Shown here in pieces: positions 11,601 to 20,732 of a stretch of DNA of 64,000 nucleotides. The notes below the pieces were generated by a model that was not told where the DNA came from, did no database searches, and saw nothing but the letters and a program-made list of their open reading frames with translations. The stretch covers positions 16,503 to 80,502 of the forward strand of contig FOCC01000008.1 of NCBI GenBank assembly GCA_900110005.1, read 5' to 3'. The stretch comes from Ligilactobacillus sp. WC1T17 (GTDB lineage: Bacteria; Bacillota; Bacilli; Lactobacillales; Lactobacillaceae). The position numbers were made by a program, and so were the translations under genes. The stretch's first letter is position 1; every line of letters starts with the position of its first letter.

Positions 11601-12277
11601 AGGTTGTCACTGTTAAAGGTGAAACTGATACACGTTCCTATGATTTGCCACTCAGTGCGGCTTTGAAGGTTGCTGAAGGTGACAGCATTCATCGTGGTGA
11701 TCCATTGACGGTCGGTTCAATTGATCCTAAGGAATTAATCAAGGTTCGTGATGTCTTATCTACTGAAAACTACATTTTACGTGAAATTCAAAAAGTTTAC
11801 CGTATGCAAGGTGTAGGTATTTCCGATAAGCACATCGAAGTTATGTCTCGCCAAATGTTACGCAAGGTTCGTATCATGGATCCAGGCGATACTGATATGC
11901 TTCCAGGTACTTTGCTTGATGTTAATGACTTCAAGGATAACAACGTTAAGACATTGATTAGCGGGGGTGTTCCTGCAACTGCCCGTCCAGTCTTGCTTGG
12001 TATCACTAAGGCTTCCTTGGAAACAAACAGTTTCTTATCTGCTGCTTCCTTCCAGGAAACAACGCGTGTCTTGACGGATGCTGCTATTCGCGGTAAGAAC
12101 GATCCATTAGTTGGTTTGAAGGAAAATGTTATCATTGGTAAGATTATCCCTGCTGGTACTGGTATGAGAAAGTATCGTGATATCGTTCCTGAAGAAGAAG
12201 CACCTGAAGAAGGCGTTTATGAATCAATTGCTTCTGTTTCAGACCTTGCTAATACGACTGAAACTGCTAATAATTAA
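8627..12277 (+). CDS. rpoC: RNA polymerase beta' subunit
   Basis: A 1216-aa catalytic subunit. N-terminal zinc ribbon: CACGK at about residue 60 and CDRCG at about 75. The Mg-binding catalytic motif NADFDGDQM is at about 447-455. A second zinc site ([15 protein letters not shown]) is at about 894, followed by the bridge-helix/trigger-loop region ([21 protein letters not shown]). No large lineage insertions are seen, as is normal in Firmicutes. Starts at TTG 8627 with GGGAGGT 8 nt upstream. The short acidic C-terminal tail after MRKYR is typical of lactobacilli. Last gene before a strong terminator. Confidence 0.97.
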   Translation: MIDVNKFDSMQIGLASSDKIRSWSYGEVKKPETINYRTLKPEKDGLFDERIFGPTKDWECACGKYKKVSYKGTVCDRCGVEVTRSKVRRERMGHIELAAPVTHIWYFKGIPSRMGLVLDMSPRALEEVIYFASYVVTDPGDSPLEKKQLLTEGEYREKRQEYGQSFKAAMGAEAVRTLLRDVDLEAECAELKEELKEATGQKRTRAVRRLDILEAFLKSGNRPEWMVMDAIPVIPPDLRPMVQLEGGRFATSDLNDLYRRVINRNNRLKKLLELHAPGIIVQNEKRMLQEAVDALIDNGRRGRPVAGPGNRPLKSLSHMLKGKQGRFRQNLLGKRVDYSGRSVIDVGPKLKLNQMGIPHEMALELFKPFMMHELVKRDIASNIKNAKRKIDNRDDDIWDVLEDVIKEHPVLLNRAPTLHRLGIQAFEPTLVDGKAMRLHPLACEAYNADFDGDQMAIHVPLSDEAQAEARLLMLAAHHILAPKDGKPIISPSQDMTIGNYYITIEEKDREGEGMIFKDVNEVRTAYQNNYVHLHTRIGLQTSSLAKAGKPFTDFQKSRILVTTAGKAIFNEILPKDFPYLNEPTEENLTEGTPDKYFLEPGEDIHAYLKEHELVGPFKSGFLSDIIAQVYKDYKVTATAELLDRMKDLGYYESTKSGLTVGMIDVTELKEKPAIIEKAHKDVAVVAKQFRRGLITEKERYDRVIAIWNKAKDDIQAKLVENMDPSNPIQMMSDSGARGNISNFTQLAGMRGLMAAPNGKTMEIPVIANFREGLSVQEMFMSTHGARKGMTDTALKTADSGYLTRRLVDVAQDVIIRETDCGTDRGLDVSAITEGNEMIEPLYDRILGRYTMKSVLDPKTGEVIVPANVMMDEDLAQKVVDAGVETVTIRSAFTCNTRHGVCEHCYGRNMATGDEVEVGEAVGTVAAQSIGEPGTQLTMRTFHTGGVAGDDITQGLPRVQEIFEARNPKGRATISEVTGIVESIEENAGEHKKVVTVKGETDTRSYDLPLSAALKVAEGDSIHRGDPLTVGSIDPKELIKVRDVLSTENYILREIQKVYRMQGVGISDKHIEVMSRQMLRKVRIMDPGDTDMLPGTLLDVNDFKDNNVKTLISGGVPATARPVLLGITKASLETNSFLSAASFQETTRVLTDAAIRGKNDPLVGLKENVIIGKIIPAGTGMRKYRDIVPEEEAPEEGVYESIASVSDLANTTETANN

Positions 12278-12360
12278 AAAATAAAAAAGCACCTTGAAAG
12301 GACTCACAGATAAAGTCCAACGAGTAGCTTTGGGAAGTCTTTGAAATTTCTAATAACTAA

Positions 12361-12390
12361 AAAAACTGAGACTTTAATCTCAGTTTTTTT
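12361..12390 (+). terminator. Terminator after rpoC
   Basis: AAAACTGAGA / TCTCAGTTTT stem with T8. It sits between convergent rpoC and the copied end of the nucleoside hydrolase gene. Its right half recurs at 14683-14700, so the original terminator probably served both converging genes before the region was duplicated. Confidence 0.9.
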
Positions 12391-12557
12391 TACATATTAT
12401 TTTTGACCTCATTAAGAAGCCAATCATTAAAAGCTTCTTGATCTACACCTAAACAAACGGTAGCGTTGGTCTTATTATGGTAAGCATGCCTAATATCAGC
12501 AACTGTGGCTCCCTTAGCTGGACCTTCGCAGACAACATCTACCCAAAAAGCTTCCGT
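12374..12557. repeat. 184-bp direct repeat, copy 1
   Basis: From TTAATCTCAG to CTTCCGT this stretch repeats at 14683-14867 with one base change (C/T at the GGCTGACA... equivalent position near 12503) and one extra T in the T run. It spans half of a terminator and the last 55 codons plus stop of the nucleoside hydrolase. It marks the left edge of an inserted 2.1-kb segment. Confidence 0.93.
12391..12557 (-). pseudogene. Copied 3' end of the nucleoside hydrolase gene
   Basis: On the minus strand this codes for the same 55 C-terminal residues (TEAFWVDVVCEG to EVKNNM) as the intact hydrolase at 14700-15605, and has no catalytic N-terminus. A 94-codon frame reading through it begins inside the downstream end of the neighbouring membrane-protein gene and its terminator, so it is a chimeric artefact rather than a gene. 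Confidence 0.9.
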
Positions 12558-12587
12558 TGCTGACTTACAGCCGGTAGAAGAATAAAA

Positions 12588-12622
12588 TGAAAAGGCCCGT
12601 TTCATTTGAAGCGGGCCTTTTC
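12588..12622 (-). terminator. Terminator of the 584-aa membrane-protein gene
   Basis: GAAAAGGCCCG / CGGGCCTTTTC hairpin immediately beyond the minus-strand stop codon at 12623. It lies between that gene and the copied hydrolase end, so the gene carries its own terminator. Confidence 0.88.
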
Positions 12623-14377
12623 TTATGCACTTTTTTTCTTTTGGTAAAACAGGTATGCCGGAATACTCAGCCAAGAGATGAGAGCAGCGATAAGTCCCGT
12701 GTAATAGAGCAGATTGGGCCTGTAACTGACAGTAATTGTGCTATGTCCTTTTGGAACAGGCAAACTGACTGTTCCTCGAGCGCTGGATGAGACAACAGCG
12801 GACTTTCCATTGATGGTTGCCACAGTTCGTCTATAGCGGATAGTCGGCAGGTCTAATGTTTGCTTCTTTTTGCTTACCAGCTTATACGTAATGGAATTAG
12901 CAGCATAAGAAATTGTCGTAACACCGGTAAAAGGTTTGTTTTTGCTGTAAACAGTCTGCTTAACAATGCTTTGAGTGTTCTTGTTTGAAGAAATATCATT
13001 ATGGTCAAAAGATTGTTTTGGATAGTAGTCTGTTTCTCCATACATGATCAAATAGGTAAAAATATTTTTATAATTTCCTTTATCTAAGAGTACGTCAGAC
13101 GGGATTGTAACAGGAGATGCGGTATTTTTTGACAAACTGCTGTCTTTAGCAGCAATGATGCTTGCATGCTGCGGAGCTACAATGCTTGCATAACAGCATA
13201 ATAAGGCAAGCGATGCAATAACTGTCAGAATATTAGCGGTATATTGCGATTTTCCCAACCGTACAATACTTTCAAAAATTAACGAAGCAGTAACCGCTAA
13301 GAAGAGGCAGGCATATGAATTAAAGCGGTACGGGAATTGAATAGTTCCTAAAAGCGGATAAAGCGGTGTCTTTTGAATTAAGTCCCAAGGAATAAGGCTG
13401 GTGGTTAGACAAAGCATAAAAACTCCCAACGCATAAATAGCAAGTTCGCGGGAGGACTTGTTGGCAATTATCCAACCTAAAAATGCTGTTAAGATTAGAA
13501 TCAGTCCAATTGCATGATTTGTTGCGGCCGTATTTTCCAAAGAAAGCTGGAAAGTTGTAAATATTGTGCTGACCCATAAAAAGCAGCGTCTGGGGGTAGC
13601 AAGTCCGCCGCCAATCAAATCTGTAACAATAGGTACAAAAATAAAGGAGCTTAAGAAAAAAGTGAGGATACCTGCTTTGATGAGGGCTTTGATTCTTAAG
13701 AATTCAACTTTTTTATAAAAAATGAATTTGGCTAAAAAGAGGCCCACACAAATCATGGCAGACATATAAACACTGAGCAGGTGGCTGTATAAAAGCAGTG
13801 CCATACCGATAGCAAGGATGTACCAGTATTTGGTATCGTCCCATAAAATATTGTAAATTCCTAAGAAAATCAAAGGTAAAAATGTATAGGCAATAAATTC
13901 GCCCCAGACAGTATTGTACAACCCGAGATAAAGATGGTAGCTGGCAAAAGTATAAATTAAAGCAAAAAGAAAGCTGCGGGTTGTATTACCTTTTGTAAAT
14001 CGGTACATACAGTAATAGGCAGTAGCCATAGTTAAAAAGTTGAAGAAACCGACCCAAAGATAAAATGCAGTAACCGGGTTAAAGATGAAGCGTAAAAATG
14101 CCATCGGGTATAAGAAAACGGTCGGATAAAAGAGAAAATTACCTACACCGCTGTGGCTGAAAGTGCGGCTGGCAATGAAGGTAAAGAAATGTCCGTCTCT
14201 TAGGTTTTGATAGATTTCTTCAACTCGTGAAAGGTGAAAGCTCCCGTCAGATCTTAAAATAATTTTTCCTTCGTGCATAAAAAGTGCAATCGAGATATAG
14301 CTCAGCAATAAAAAGATTCCAAAAACAGCAAGGTTGATGGAGATTTTTTTGTTAAGCCTAAAGTTCTTCCCAAACAT
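12623..14377 (-). CDS. Polytopic membrane protein, YfhO / 6-PTPS-related type
   Basis: 584 aa. About twelve to thirteen hydrophobic helices run from residue 15 to about 420, with a short extracytoplasmic loop carrying an acidic motif (RSDGSFHLSRVEEI, about 39-52) soon after the first helix, as in GT-C glycosyltransferase folds. A beta-rich extracytoplasmic domain (about 430-555, with repeated VTISY/TVSYRP strands) and a last membrane helix ending in lysines follow. This layout matches large YfhO-like or 6-pyruvoyl-tetrahydropterin-synthase-related membrane proteins of lactobacilli, thought to modify surface glycans; the substrate cannot be told. SD AAAGGAGC precedes ATG. It stands alone, flanked by the 184-bp direct repeats, so it was probably acquired. 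Confidence 0.65.
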   Translation of the reverse strand: MFGKNFRLNKKISINLAVFGIFLLLSYISIALFMHEGKIILRSDGSFHLSRVEEIYQNLRDGHFFTFIASRTFSHSGVGNFLFYPTVFLYPMAFLRFIFNPVTAFYLWVGFFNFLTMATAYYCMYRFTKGNTTRSFLFALIYTFASYHLYLGLYNTVWGEFIAYTFLPLIFLGIYNILWDDTKYWYILAIGMALLLYSHLLSVYMSAMICVGLFLAKFIFYKKVEFLRIKALIKAGILTFFLSSFIFVPIVTDLIGGGLATPRRCFLWVSTIFTTFQLSLENTAATNHAIGLILILTAFLGWIIANKSSRELAIYALGVFMLCLTTSLIPWDLIQKTPLYPLLGTIQFPYRFNSYACLFLAVTASLIFESIVRLGKSQYTANILTVIASLALLCCYASIVAPQHASIIAAKDSSLSKNTASPVTIPSDVLLDKGNYKNIFTYLIMYGETDYYPKQSFDHNDISSNKNTQSIVKQTVYSKNKPFTGVTTISYAANSITYKLVSKKKQTLDLPTIRYRRTVATINGKSAVVSSSARGTVSLPVPKGHSTITVSYRPNLLYYTGLIAALISWLSIPAYLFYQKKKSA

Positions 14378-14487
14378 AATAAGCTCCTTTGTGTGTTTAA
14401 TTGTGACTTAAAAATACGAATAAATTTTACCCCCCAAAAAAACAGACTGTCAAGCGGCTCTAACTACTAAAATATATTTGCTAAAAG
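14378..14487. other. Spacer upstream of the membrane-protein gene
   Basis: The gap between genes at 14378-14699 holds the minus-strand ribosome site at about 14390, an AT-rich stretch that could contain the promoter, and then the prepilin-peptidase remnant (14488-14682). No other gene is visible. Confidence 0.5.
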
Positions 14488-14682
14488 TCAAAATAAAATC
14501 ATGCTGAGACAGGCTCCCAGAAACAGCGGAGGTAAAAAAGGCAGGGGGCGATTGGTCATTTTTAGAAAATAGTAAGCCAAAACAAAAATGACACAGGCAA
14601 TGGCGACTGTTAATTAGGCGAGATGCATCCCAAAGGCGATAATAAAGAAGGTAAGAAAAACAGCATCTGCCAAGCAATGTCA
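14488..14682 (-). pseudogene. Remnant of a second prepilin peptidase
   Basis: Minus-strand reading gives LADAVFLTFFIIAFG, an in-frame TAA, then VIFVLAYYFLKM and RPLPFLPPLFLG to a TGA at 14488. This matches the C-terminal half of type IV prepilin peptidases: the second-aspartate region (here AD in place of the usual GAGD), then the last helices with the PFxPF element. The intact protein at 15640-16329 has GAGDT and LPFIPFLTL at the same places but is otherwise divergent, so this is a decayed homologue rather than a recent copy. It lies against the start of direct-repeat copy 2. Confidence 0.65.
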
Positions 14683-14867
14683 TTAATCTCAGTTTTTTTT
14701 TACATATTATTTTTGACCTCATTAAGAAGCCAATCATTAAAAGCTTCTTGATCTACACCTAAACAAACGGTAGCGTTGGTCTTATTATGGTAAGCATGCC
14801 TAATATCAGCAACCGTGGCTCCCTTAGCTGGACCTTCGCAGACAACATCTACCCAAAAAGCTTCCGT
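14683..14867. repeat. 184-bp direct repeat, copy 2
   Basis: Second copy of the 12374-12557 sequence, here forming the true 3' end of the nucleoside hydrolase gene and half of its former terminator. Copy 2 has one more T in the T run. The 2.1 kb between copies contains the 584-aa membrane protein and the prepilin-peptidase remnant. Confidence 0.93.
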
Positions 14868-15605
14868 CTTGAAAGCTTCTGGATGCAAAAGGTAAAAAAT
14901 AGTCTGCAGATCATGGATAGCTGTACCTTGTTCATTACGGTCAAAATCATTATTAATCAAAGCGGATAACATTTTACCGGCAGCATTAGTTTGTTGTAGC
15001 AACGATTGTGTTTTTTGAGTAATACGGCCGGTAAGGGTTGAATCAAGTCCAATCATGGTTAACTTGAGGCCTGATTCAAAGAGAATTTTAGCGGCATGTG
15101 GATCAGTGAAAACATTGAATTCAGCTGTGCTAGTCATATTGCCGCGACCAAGGCTTCCTCCCATAATAATAATTTCCTGGATTTTTTCTTTAACTTCAGG
15201 ATAAAGCGTCAAAAGGACACCAAGGTTGGTAAAAGCACCGGTAGCGATAATCGTTAATTTAGCTTCACTATGAAGTAGTTGCTCTTTTAAGGCAGTCACA
15301 GCATCAATGGCTAAAACTTTTGTTTGGGGAGCTCCAAAATCGTACCCTTTAATACCTTTTTCACCGTGGACACGGCTAGCATCTTCTAAAGGCTGCATTA
15401 AAGGTTTTTTAGCCCCTTTTGCAACAGGTACATGACGGCCGAAAAATTCAACAATATTTAAAGCATTGTGGCTCGTTTTCTCAACGTCAACATTGCCGGC
15501 GACTGTGGTAATCAGCTGCAAGTCAATGTCAGGATCAGTTAATGCGCAGGCTAAAGCACAGGTATCATCAATACCAGGATCACAATCCATCATAATTTTG
15601 TGCAT
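14700..15605 (-). CDS. Ribonucleoside hydrolase, IUNH family
   Basis: A 301-aa cytoplasmic enzyme that cleaves the N-glycosidic bond of ribonucleosides for base salvage. The N-terminal calcium-binding signature DCDPGIDD lies at about residues 7-14, with IMGGS, EFNVFTDPHAA and the conserved C-terminal aspartate (HDLQT) block also in place. Length is normal for the family (300-320 aa). Whether it prefers purine or pyrimidine nucleosides (RihA/B/C type) cannot be decided. ATG has AGGAG upstream. It follows the prepilin peptidase gene by 34 nt and may be co-transcribed. Its last 167 bp are duplicated at 12391-12557. Confidence 0.92.
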   Translation of the reverse strand: MHKIMMDCDPGIDDTCALACALTDPDIDLQLITTVAGNVDVEKTSHNALNIVEFFGRHVPVAKGAKKPLMQPLEDASRVHGEKGIKGYDFGAPQTKVLAIDAVTALKEQLLHSEAKLTIIATGAFTNLGVLLTLYPEVKEKIQEIIIMGGSLGRGNMTSTAEFNVFTDPHAAKILFESGLKLTMIGLDSTLTGRITQKTQSLLQQTNAAGKMLSALINNDFDRNEQGTAIHDLQTIFYLLHPEAFKTEAFWVDVVCEGPAKGATVADIRHAYHNKTNATVCLGVDQEAFNDWLLNEVKNNM

Positions 15606-15639
15606 AATTTTTCTCCTTTAACAGTGAGTGATAGAAGTA

Positions 15640-16329
15640 TTATACACCAAATAAAGGCGGAAAAACATAGGCAAGTCCAAGGTAAGTAAGGGTGAGAAAA
15701 GGAATAAATGGTAATTTTGCAACTTTAGCGAATATATTGAAAACTAGACAGCCTAAGGTAGCCAAAAATAAAATCAGGCAGGTACAATACCAGCCAAAGG
15801 CCAGCATTAATCCCAAAAGCACTAAAGTATCACCAGCTCCCAGCCAATGGCGCCAATTAAAAATGACTAAGATAAGGCACAGACAAAGCATGATGACCAA
15901 ATCAAAAGGCGTTAGGGTTGGCTTTAAAAAACGAAGACTAAGACAGAAAATAAGGCCCAACAATAGCAAAATATTAGGGACACTTAAGGTTAGTAGATCA
16001 AACCAAGCTAAGGCAGCCAGCCATAATCCCAAACTAAAAAGGAGGCCGGCATAAAGATTAAGTGTTAAATAACGGCTGGCAAAAAAGCCGCCAAACAGTT
16101 CAAATAACGGCGGAGCTAAGGATAATTTATGCTGACAGAAATGACAGCGGCCTTTTTGAAGGGCAACGCCGATAATAGGAATCAGCTGCCAAAAAGCTAG
16201 TGAATGGTGGCAGGTATCACAAAAAGAGCGGGCAATAAATTGTGATACATGATTAACTTGGCGCCAAACCAAACATTGAATGAAGGAAGCTATAATTGTT
16301 CCCAAAATAAATTTGCCGGCTAAAAGCAT
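15640..16329 (-). CDS. comC: Type IV prepilin peptidase (A24 family), ComC-like
   Basis: A 229-aa integral membrane aspartic peptidase that cleaves, and in this family usually N-methylates, prepilin-like proteins of the competence pseudopilus. The N-terminal cytoplasmic segment carries the two zinc-type CxxC pairs (CDTC at about 38, CHFC at about 62). Catalytic aspartates are seen in WFDLLTLSVPN (about residue 111) and GAGDT (about 167). About seven to eight helices. GAGGTGA precedes ATG. A location between rpoC and rpsL is found in several lactobacilli. No pilin gene is nearby, so its substrates lie elsewhere. Confidence 0.9.
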   Translation of the reverse strand: MLLAGKFILGTIIASFIQCLVWRQVNHVSQFIARSFCDTCHHSLAFWQLIPIIGVALQKGRCHFCQHKLSLAPPLFELFGGFFASRYLTLNLYAGLLFSLGLWLAALAWFDLLTLSVPNILLLLGLIFCLSLRFLKPTLTPFDLVIMLCLCLILVIFNWRHWLGAGDTLVLLGLMLAFGWYCTCLILFLATLGCLVFNIFAKVAKLPFIPFLTLTYLGLAYVFPPLFGV

Positions 16330-16397
16330 CTCAAATCACCTCAGTTAATAAAGACGAAAAAAGAGGACAATTTTTTTGTTAAAAAAAAGAAAATTGT

Positions 16398-16427
16398 TTG
16401 ACACTGCCCGGTGAAGCGTGGTAACCT
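16398..16427 (+). promoter_or_regulatory. Promoter of rpsL-rpsG-fusA
   Basis: TTGACA (16398-16403) followed after 18 bp by TAACCT (16422-16427), or alternatively TATAAA a little further on. It leads into a leader of about 165 nt before rpsL. Confidence 0.7.
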
Positions 16428-16429
16428 AT

Positions 16430-16599
16430 AAAAGGTGCTTTATGCGAACAGTTCTCTTGGAAAACCAAGATCGTGCTGGCTGTGAGCAAGTTAGCACAGA
16501 GGCGTACATCGGGACGTTCTTTTTTTAAAAACAAAAAAGAAACTCCTGGATGTGTGTACTTAGAAAATTAATCTGAAATCAGGAAGGAGGAAGCTTTAG
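16430..16599 (+). promoter_or_regulatory. Structured rpsL leader
   Basis: Contains a hairpin TCTTGG/CCAAGA (16455-16460, 16465-16470), a second stem GTGCT/AGCAC (16473-16477, 16493-16497) and GTTC followed by T7 near 16517-16526, which could act as an attenuator. The ribosome site AGGAGGA lies just before rpsL. A role in ribosomal-protein feedback is inference. Confidence 0.5.
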
Positions 16600-17019
16600 A
16601 TGCCTACAATTAACCAATTAGTTCGTAAAGGTCGTCAATCTAAAGGTTCAAAATCTAATTCCCCAGCTTTAAACTTTGGGTACAATAGTTACAAGAAAGT
16701 ACAAACAAACAATCCTGCTCCACAAAAACGTGGGGTTGCTACTCGTGTCGGCACAATGACACCAAAGAAGCCTAACTCAGCTTTGCGTAAGTACGCTCGT
16801 GTTCGTTTGTCAAACTTGATTGAAGTTACAGCCTACATTCCAGGTATCGGCCACAACTTGCAAGAACACTCTGTTGTTTTGATTCGTGGCGGCCGTGTAA
16901 AGGATTTACCTGGGGTTCGTTACCACATCATCCGTGGTGCGCTTGATACTGCCGGTGTTGATGGTCGTATGCAATCACGCTCCAAGTATGGTGCTAAGAG
17001 ACCAAAGCAAAAGAAGTAA
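16600..17019 (+). CDS. rpsL: Ribosomal protein S12
   Basis: 139 aa, decoding-centre protein of the 30S subunit. The conserved loop [11 protein letters not shown] (lysines about 56-57, the site of streptomycin-resistance changes; wild type here) and [13 protein letters not shown], whose aspartate is methylthiolated in many bacteria, are intact. Slightly longer than the 124-aa E. coli protein, as is normal in Firmicutes. Strong AGGAGG site. First gene of the str operon. Confidence 0.98.
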   Translation: MPTINQLVRKGRQSKGSKSNSPALNFGYNSYKKVQTNNPAPQKRGVATRVGTMTPKKPNSALRKYARVRLSNLIEVTAYIPGIGHNLQEHSVVLIRGGRVKDLPGVRYHIIRGALDTAGVDGRMQSRSKYGAKRPKQKK

Positions 17020-17084
17020 TCTGATACTTCAAAATTAAATTTAATTAACGAAAACACTTACGAGAATTTGAGGAGGTCATTGTA

Positions 17085-17555
17085 ATGCCAAGAAAAGGTG
17101 GCGTTTCAAAACGCGAAGTGCTCCCAGATCCAATTTATAACTCAAAATTGGTTACACGCTTGATCAACCGTTTGATGTTAGACGGTAAGCGCGGGACAGC
17201 ATCAAAGATTTTATACGAAGCATTTGATATTGTTAAGGATAAGACAGGTAACGAACCACTTGATGTCTTTGAAGAAGCAATGAAGAATATTATGCCTGTG
17301 ATGGAAGTTAAAGCTCGTCGTGTCGGCGGTTCTAACTACCAAGTTCCTATTGAAGTTCGTCCAGATCGTCGTACAACATTAGGTCTTCGCTGGTTGGTAA
17401 ACTACTCACGTTTACGTGGCGAACACACAATGTCAGAACGTTTGGCAAACGAAATCATGGATGCTGCAAACAACACAGGTGCATCAGTTAAGAAACGCGA
17501 AGATACACACAAGATGGCAGAAGCCAACCGCGCATTCGCACATTATCGTTGGTAA
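17085..17555 (+). CDS. rpsG: Ribosomal protein S7
   Basis: 156 aa, primary 16S rRNA binding protein that nucleates assembly of the 30S head. The N-terminal [15 protein letters not shown] and the C-terminal [15 protein letters not shown] block are canonical. GAGGAGG precedes ATG; 65 nt downstream of rpsL. Confidence 0.98.
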   Translation: MPRKGGVSKREVLPDPIYNSKLVTRLINRLMLDGKRGTASKILYEAFDIVKDKTGNEPLDVFEEAMKNIMPVMEVKARRVGGSNYQVPIEVRPDRRTTLGLRWLVNYSRLRGEHTMSERLANEIMDAANNTGASVKKREDTHKMAEANRAFAHYRW

Positions 17556-17560
17556 TTTGA

Positions 17561-17606
17561 AATGGCTATTATATGATTTTCATAATCCTATGATAGTCAT
17601 TTTTTT
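17561..17606 (+). terminator. Hairpin between rpsG and fusA
   Basis: AATGGCTAT (17561-17569) pairs with ATAGTCATT (17593-17601) with one G-T pair across a 23-nt loop, followed by T6. It resembles a weak terminator or attenuator that could set the fusA level relative to rpsLG. Confidence 0.55.
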
Positions 17607-17652
17607 AAGAGTAATGTCACATTATTAACTATTGGAAGGAGAGAAATCTCAA

Positions 17653-19743
17653 ATGGCAAACAAGCGTGAATTCCCATTGGAAAAAACACGTAACATCGGT
17701 ATTGTTGCCCACATCGATGCTGGTAAGACAACAACTACTGAACGTATCTTGTACTACACAGGTAAGATTCACAAAATTGGTGAAACACACGATGGTGCTT
17801 CACAAATGGACTGGATGGAACAAGAACAAGAACGTGGTATCACAATCACATCAGCTGCTACAACAGCTCAATGGAAAGACCACCGTATCAACATCATCGA
17901 CACCCCAGGGCACGTTGACTTCACTGTCGAAGTTGAACGTTCTCTCCGTGTTCTTGATGGTGCGGTTGTTGTTTTGGATGCTCAATCTGGTGTTGAACCA
18001 CAAACTGAAAATGTTTGGCGTCAAGCTACAACATACGGCGTTCCACGTATCGTCTTTGTTAACAAGATGGATAAGATTGGTGCCGACTTCGATTACTCTG
18101 TAAGCACAATCAAGGATCGTTTGCAAGCAAACCCATTGCCTGTTCAAATGCCTATCGGTGCTGAAGATCAATTCGAAGGTGTTATCGACTTGATCGAAAT
18201 GAAGGCTGACCTTTATGATGAAGATGAACTTGGTTCAAAATGGGATACAGTTGATGTTCCTGAAGAATATCGTGAAGAAGCTGAAAACCGTCGTGATGCT
18301 ATGATTGAAGCTTTGGCTGATGTTGATGACGAAATCATGGAAAAATACCTTGGCGGTGAAGAAATTTCTAAAGAAGAAATCAAGGCTGCTATCCGTAAAG
18401 CAACTTTGAACTTGGAAGTATATCCTGTCTTTGCAGGTTCTGCCTTCAAGAACAAGGGTGTTCAAATGATGCTTGATGGTGTTAACGACTACTTGCCATC
18501 ACCACTTGATGTTAAAGCATACAAGGCAACAAATCCTGATACTGATGAAGAAGAAGATTTGATTGCTGACGATGACAAGCCATTTGCAGGTTTGGCATTC
18601 AAGATTGCTACTGACCCATTCGTTGGTCGTTTGACATTCTTCCGTGTTTACACAGGTACTTTGGAAGCTGGTTCATATGTTTTGAACGCTACTAAAGGCA
18701 AGCGTGAACGTGTTGGTCGTTTGCTCCAAATGCACTCTAACCACCGTAAAGAAATCCCAGAAGTATTCTCTGGTGATATCGCTGCTGCTATCGGCCTTAA
18801 GGACACTACAACTGGTGACTCCTTGACAGATCCAAAGCATCCACTTATTTTGGAATCAATGGAATTCCCTGATCCAGTTATCCAAGTTTCTGTTGAACCA
18901 AAATCCAAGGCTGACCAAGACAAGATGGATATTGCTTTGCAAAAACTTGCTGAAGAAGATCCTACTTTCAAGGCTGAAACAAACCCTGAAACAGGTGAAA
19001 CACTTATCGCCGGCATGGGTGAACTTCACTTGGATATCATCGTTGACCGTATGAAGCGTGAATTCCACGTTGAAGCTAAGGTCGGCGAACCACAAGTTGC
19101 TTACCGTGAAACATTTACTAAGCAAGTTTCCGCACAAGGTAAATTTGTTCGCCAATCTGGTGGTAAAGGTCAATACGGTGATGTTTGGGTTGAATTTACA
19201 CCAAATGAAGAAGGTAAAGGTTTCGAATTCGAAAACGCCATTGTCGGTGGTGTTGTTCCTCGTGAATACATTCCTTCTGTTGAACAAGGCTTGCGTGAAG
19301 CTATGGCAAATGGTGTCTTGGCAGGCTACCCACTTATCGATGTTAAGGCAAAACTTTATGATGGTTCTTACCACGAAGTCGATTCTTCCGAAGCTGCTTT
19401 CAAGGTTGCTGCATCCTTGGCATTGCGTAACGCTGCTCCAAAGGCTGGCGCCGTAATCCTTGAACCAATCATGAAGGTTGAAATCGTTGCTCCAGAAGAT
19501 AACTTGGGTGATGTTATGGGTCACGTTACAGCTCGTCGTGGCCGTGTTGAAGGTATGGAAGCTCGTGGTAACGCACAAGTTGTTAATGCCTTTGTTCCAT
19601 TGGCAGAAATGTTCGGTTACGCAACAACATTGCGTTCTGCAACACAAGGTCGTGGTACATTTACTATGACAATGGATCACTATGAACCAGTTCCAAAGTC
19701 AATCCAAGAAGAAATCATCAAGAAAAATGGTGCTAAAGCCTAA
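17653..19743 (+). CDS. fusA: Elongation factor G
   Basis: 696 aa with ATG 17653 as start (AAGGAGAG about 9 nt upstream; an in-frame TTG 21 nt earlier lies upstream of that site and is rejected). A translational GTPase that drives translocation and, with RRF, ribosome recycling. G1 AHIDAGKT (about 18-25), G2 RGITITSA, G3 DTPGHVDF, G4 NKMDKIGAD; domain IV loop [10 protein letters not shown] and domain V are complete. No regulatory degeneracy of the kind seen in ribosomal-protection proteins. End of the str operon. Confidence 0.98.
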   Translation: MANKREFPLEKTRNIGIVAHIDAGKTTTTERILYYTGKIHKIGETHDGASQMDWMEQEQERGITITSAATTAQWKDHRINIIDTPGHVDFTVEVERSLRVLDGAVVVLDAQSGVEPQTENVWRQATTYGVPRIVFVNKMDKIGADFDYSVSTIKDRLQANPLPVQMPIGAEDQFEGVIDLIEMKADLYDEDELGSKWDTVDVPEEYREEAENRRDAMIEALADVDDEIMEKYLGGEEISKEEIKAAIRKATLNLEVYPVFAGSAFKNKGVQMMLDGVNDYLPSPLDVKAYKATNPDTDEEEDLIADDDKPFAGLAFKIATDPFVGRLTFFRVYTGTLEAGSYVLNATKGKRERVGRLLQMHSNHRKEIPEVFSGDIAAAIGLKDTTTGDSLTDPKHPLILESMEFPDPVIQVSVEPKSKADQDKMDIALQKLAEEDPTFKAETNPETGETLIAGMGELHLDIIVDRMKREFHVEAKVGEPQVAYRETFTKQVSAQGKFVRQSGGKGQYGDVWVEFTPNEEGKGFEFENAIVGGVVPREYIPSVEQGLREAMANGVLAGYPLIDVKAKLYDGSYHEVDSSEAAFKVAASLALRNAAPKAGAVILEPIMKVEIVAPEDNLGDVMGHVTARRGRVEGMEARGNAQVVNAFVPLAEMFGYATTLRSATQGRGTFTMTMDHYEPVPKSIQEEIIKKNGAKA

Positions 19744-19761
19744 TTCTTAGTGAATTAAAAA

Positions 19762-19796
19762 AGCACGTTTCGCAGAAATGCGGGACGTGTTTTTTT
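19762..19796 (+). terminator. Terminator after fusA
   Basis: GCACGTTTCGC / GCGGGACGTGT with several G-U pairs, followed by T7. It closes the str operon and marks the left edge of the accessory island. Confidence 0.9.
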
Positions 19797-19806
19797 GTGC
19801 GGAAAA

Positions 19807-20732
19807 TTATAAATAGCACTTACCTATTATTTTTCCAAATTTATCTACCTTAGGAACCCAGAAACTATTTTTAGTGTCACAAATGGAAATTTGCAATGAA
19901 GTAAGTAAATTTTTAGCTAATATAGAAACAGCTGTTGCTGTGAAATGTCTTCCGTCAAGCTGTAATCCATCTTTGATCTTTCCGACTACGTACTGTGATA
20001 ATTCATACTCTGGATAGTAACTATCGGGAAATGAGTTACTGATGGCTTTATATATAGCAACAGTACTTTTGAACGTAGTTATATTTAAATTTTCTCGTAT
20101 AGCACTCGCTTTATGCTCTAAAAAAGGTATTGAAAACAATATATTAATTTCTGGATTAATCAATGTTAAATATCTTACAATACTATGCAATATATCTTCA
20201 ATTTCTTGTGTGCTAAGAAATTGACTGGTAATATTCATATTTTTAATATTATGAAGAGGTATCTTATTGAAAACATGATCATCTATCTTACATATTTCTG
20301 CAGATCCTAAATTACAATACAAAATATTTGTTTCTGATATTATTTTTCTGAGCGCTGTATTGTATTTGTTATTAAGTGAAATGCATGTTTCAATGTCGTT
20401 AGATTTTATCCATGGTCGCAATTCATCGGTATAACTTTCACCATCGAAGTATAAGTACTCCTTATCAGAAGAGTTTAAACAAATCCTCTTCAACTCGTTT
20501 AATATTACAGGAGGATTGAAGAGATTTCCCATGGGTCTCTAGATAATATTTTGGACTTATCTGCATACATGGATATATATCTGTGCGTGTTGCGGGTTGT
20601 ACATGCGCCTATGAAAGTGATATTAATTTTTCCTAATTTAGACAATTTATTGTTTGACCAAAAAGATTGTAAATCATTGTCTGTATAGAAAAATATCCCA
20701 TTATCTCTATATGCATTTTTCAAATTTAACAC
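19807..20732 (-). pseudogene. GSCFA-family protein gene interrupted by a one-base frameshift
   Basis: Two minus-strand frames form one protein of about 308 aa. The first (20732 to 20505) begins at GTG and contains FIGACTTRNTHRY, corresponding to the GSCFA motif region; the second (to 19807) continues with MGNLFNPPVILNELKRI, matching the FGxLYNPxSI block of the family. A missing base near 20530 in the CCC of GACCCATG separates them; one added C restores the frame and total length becomes divisible by three. GSCFA proteins are SGNH-hydrolase-like, usually of unknown substrate. The start overlaps the end of the upstream MurA-like gene, so they were translationally coupled. Base composition is more AT-rich than the core genes. 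Real decay and sequencing error are both possible. Confidence 0.7.

Noticed and set aside
12390-12674. A 94-codon minus-strand gene ending like the nucleoside hydrolase
   Set aside because: Its first third reads the wrong frame of the membrane-protein 3' end and its terminator; only the copied hydrolase end is meaningful.
15692-16054. 120-codon plus-strand frame opposite the prepilin peptidase
   Set aside because: Basic, low-complexity shadow of the real minus-strand gene.
18856-19680. 274-codon frame on the minus strand within fusA
   Set aside because: An antisense shadow of a highly biased gene; no start site signals and no family resemblance.
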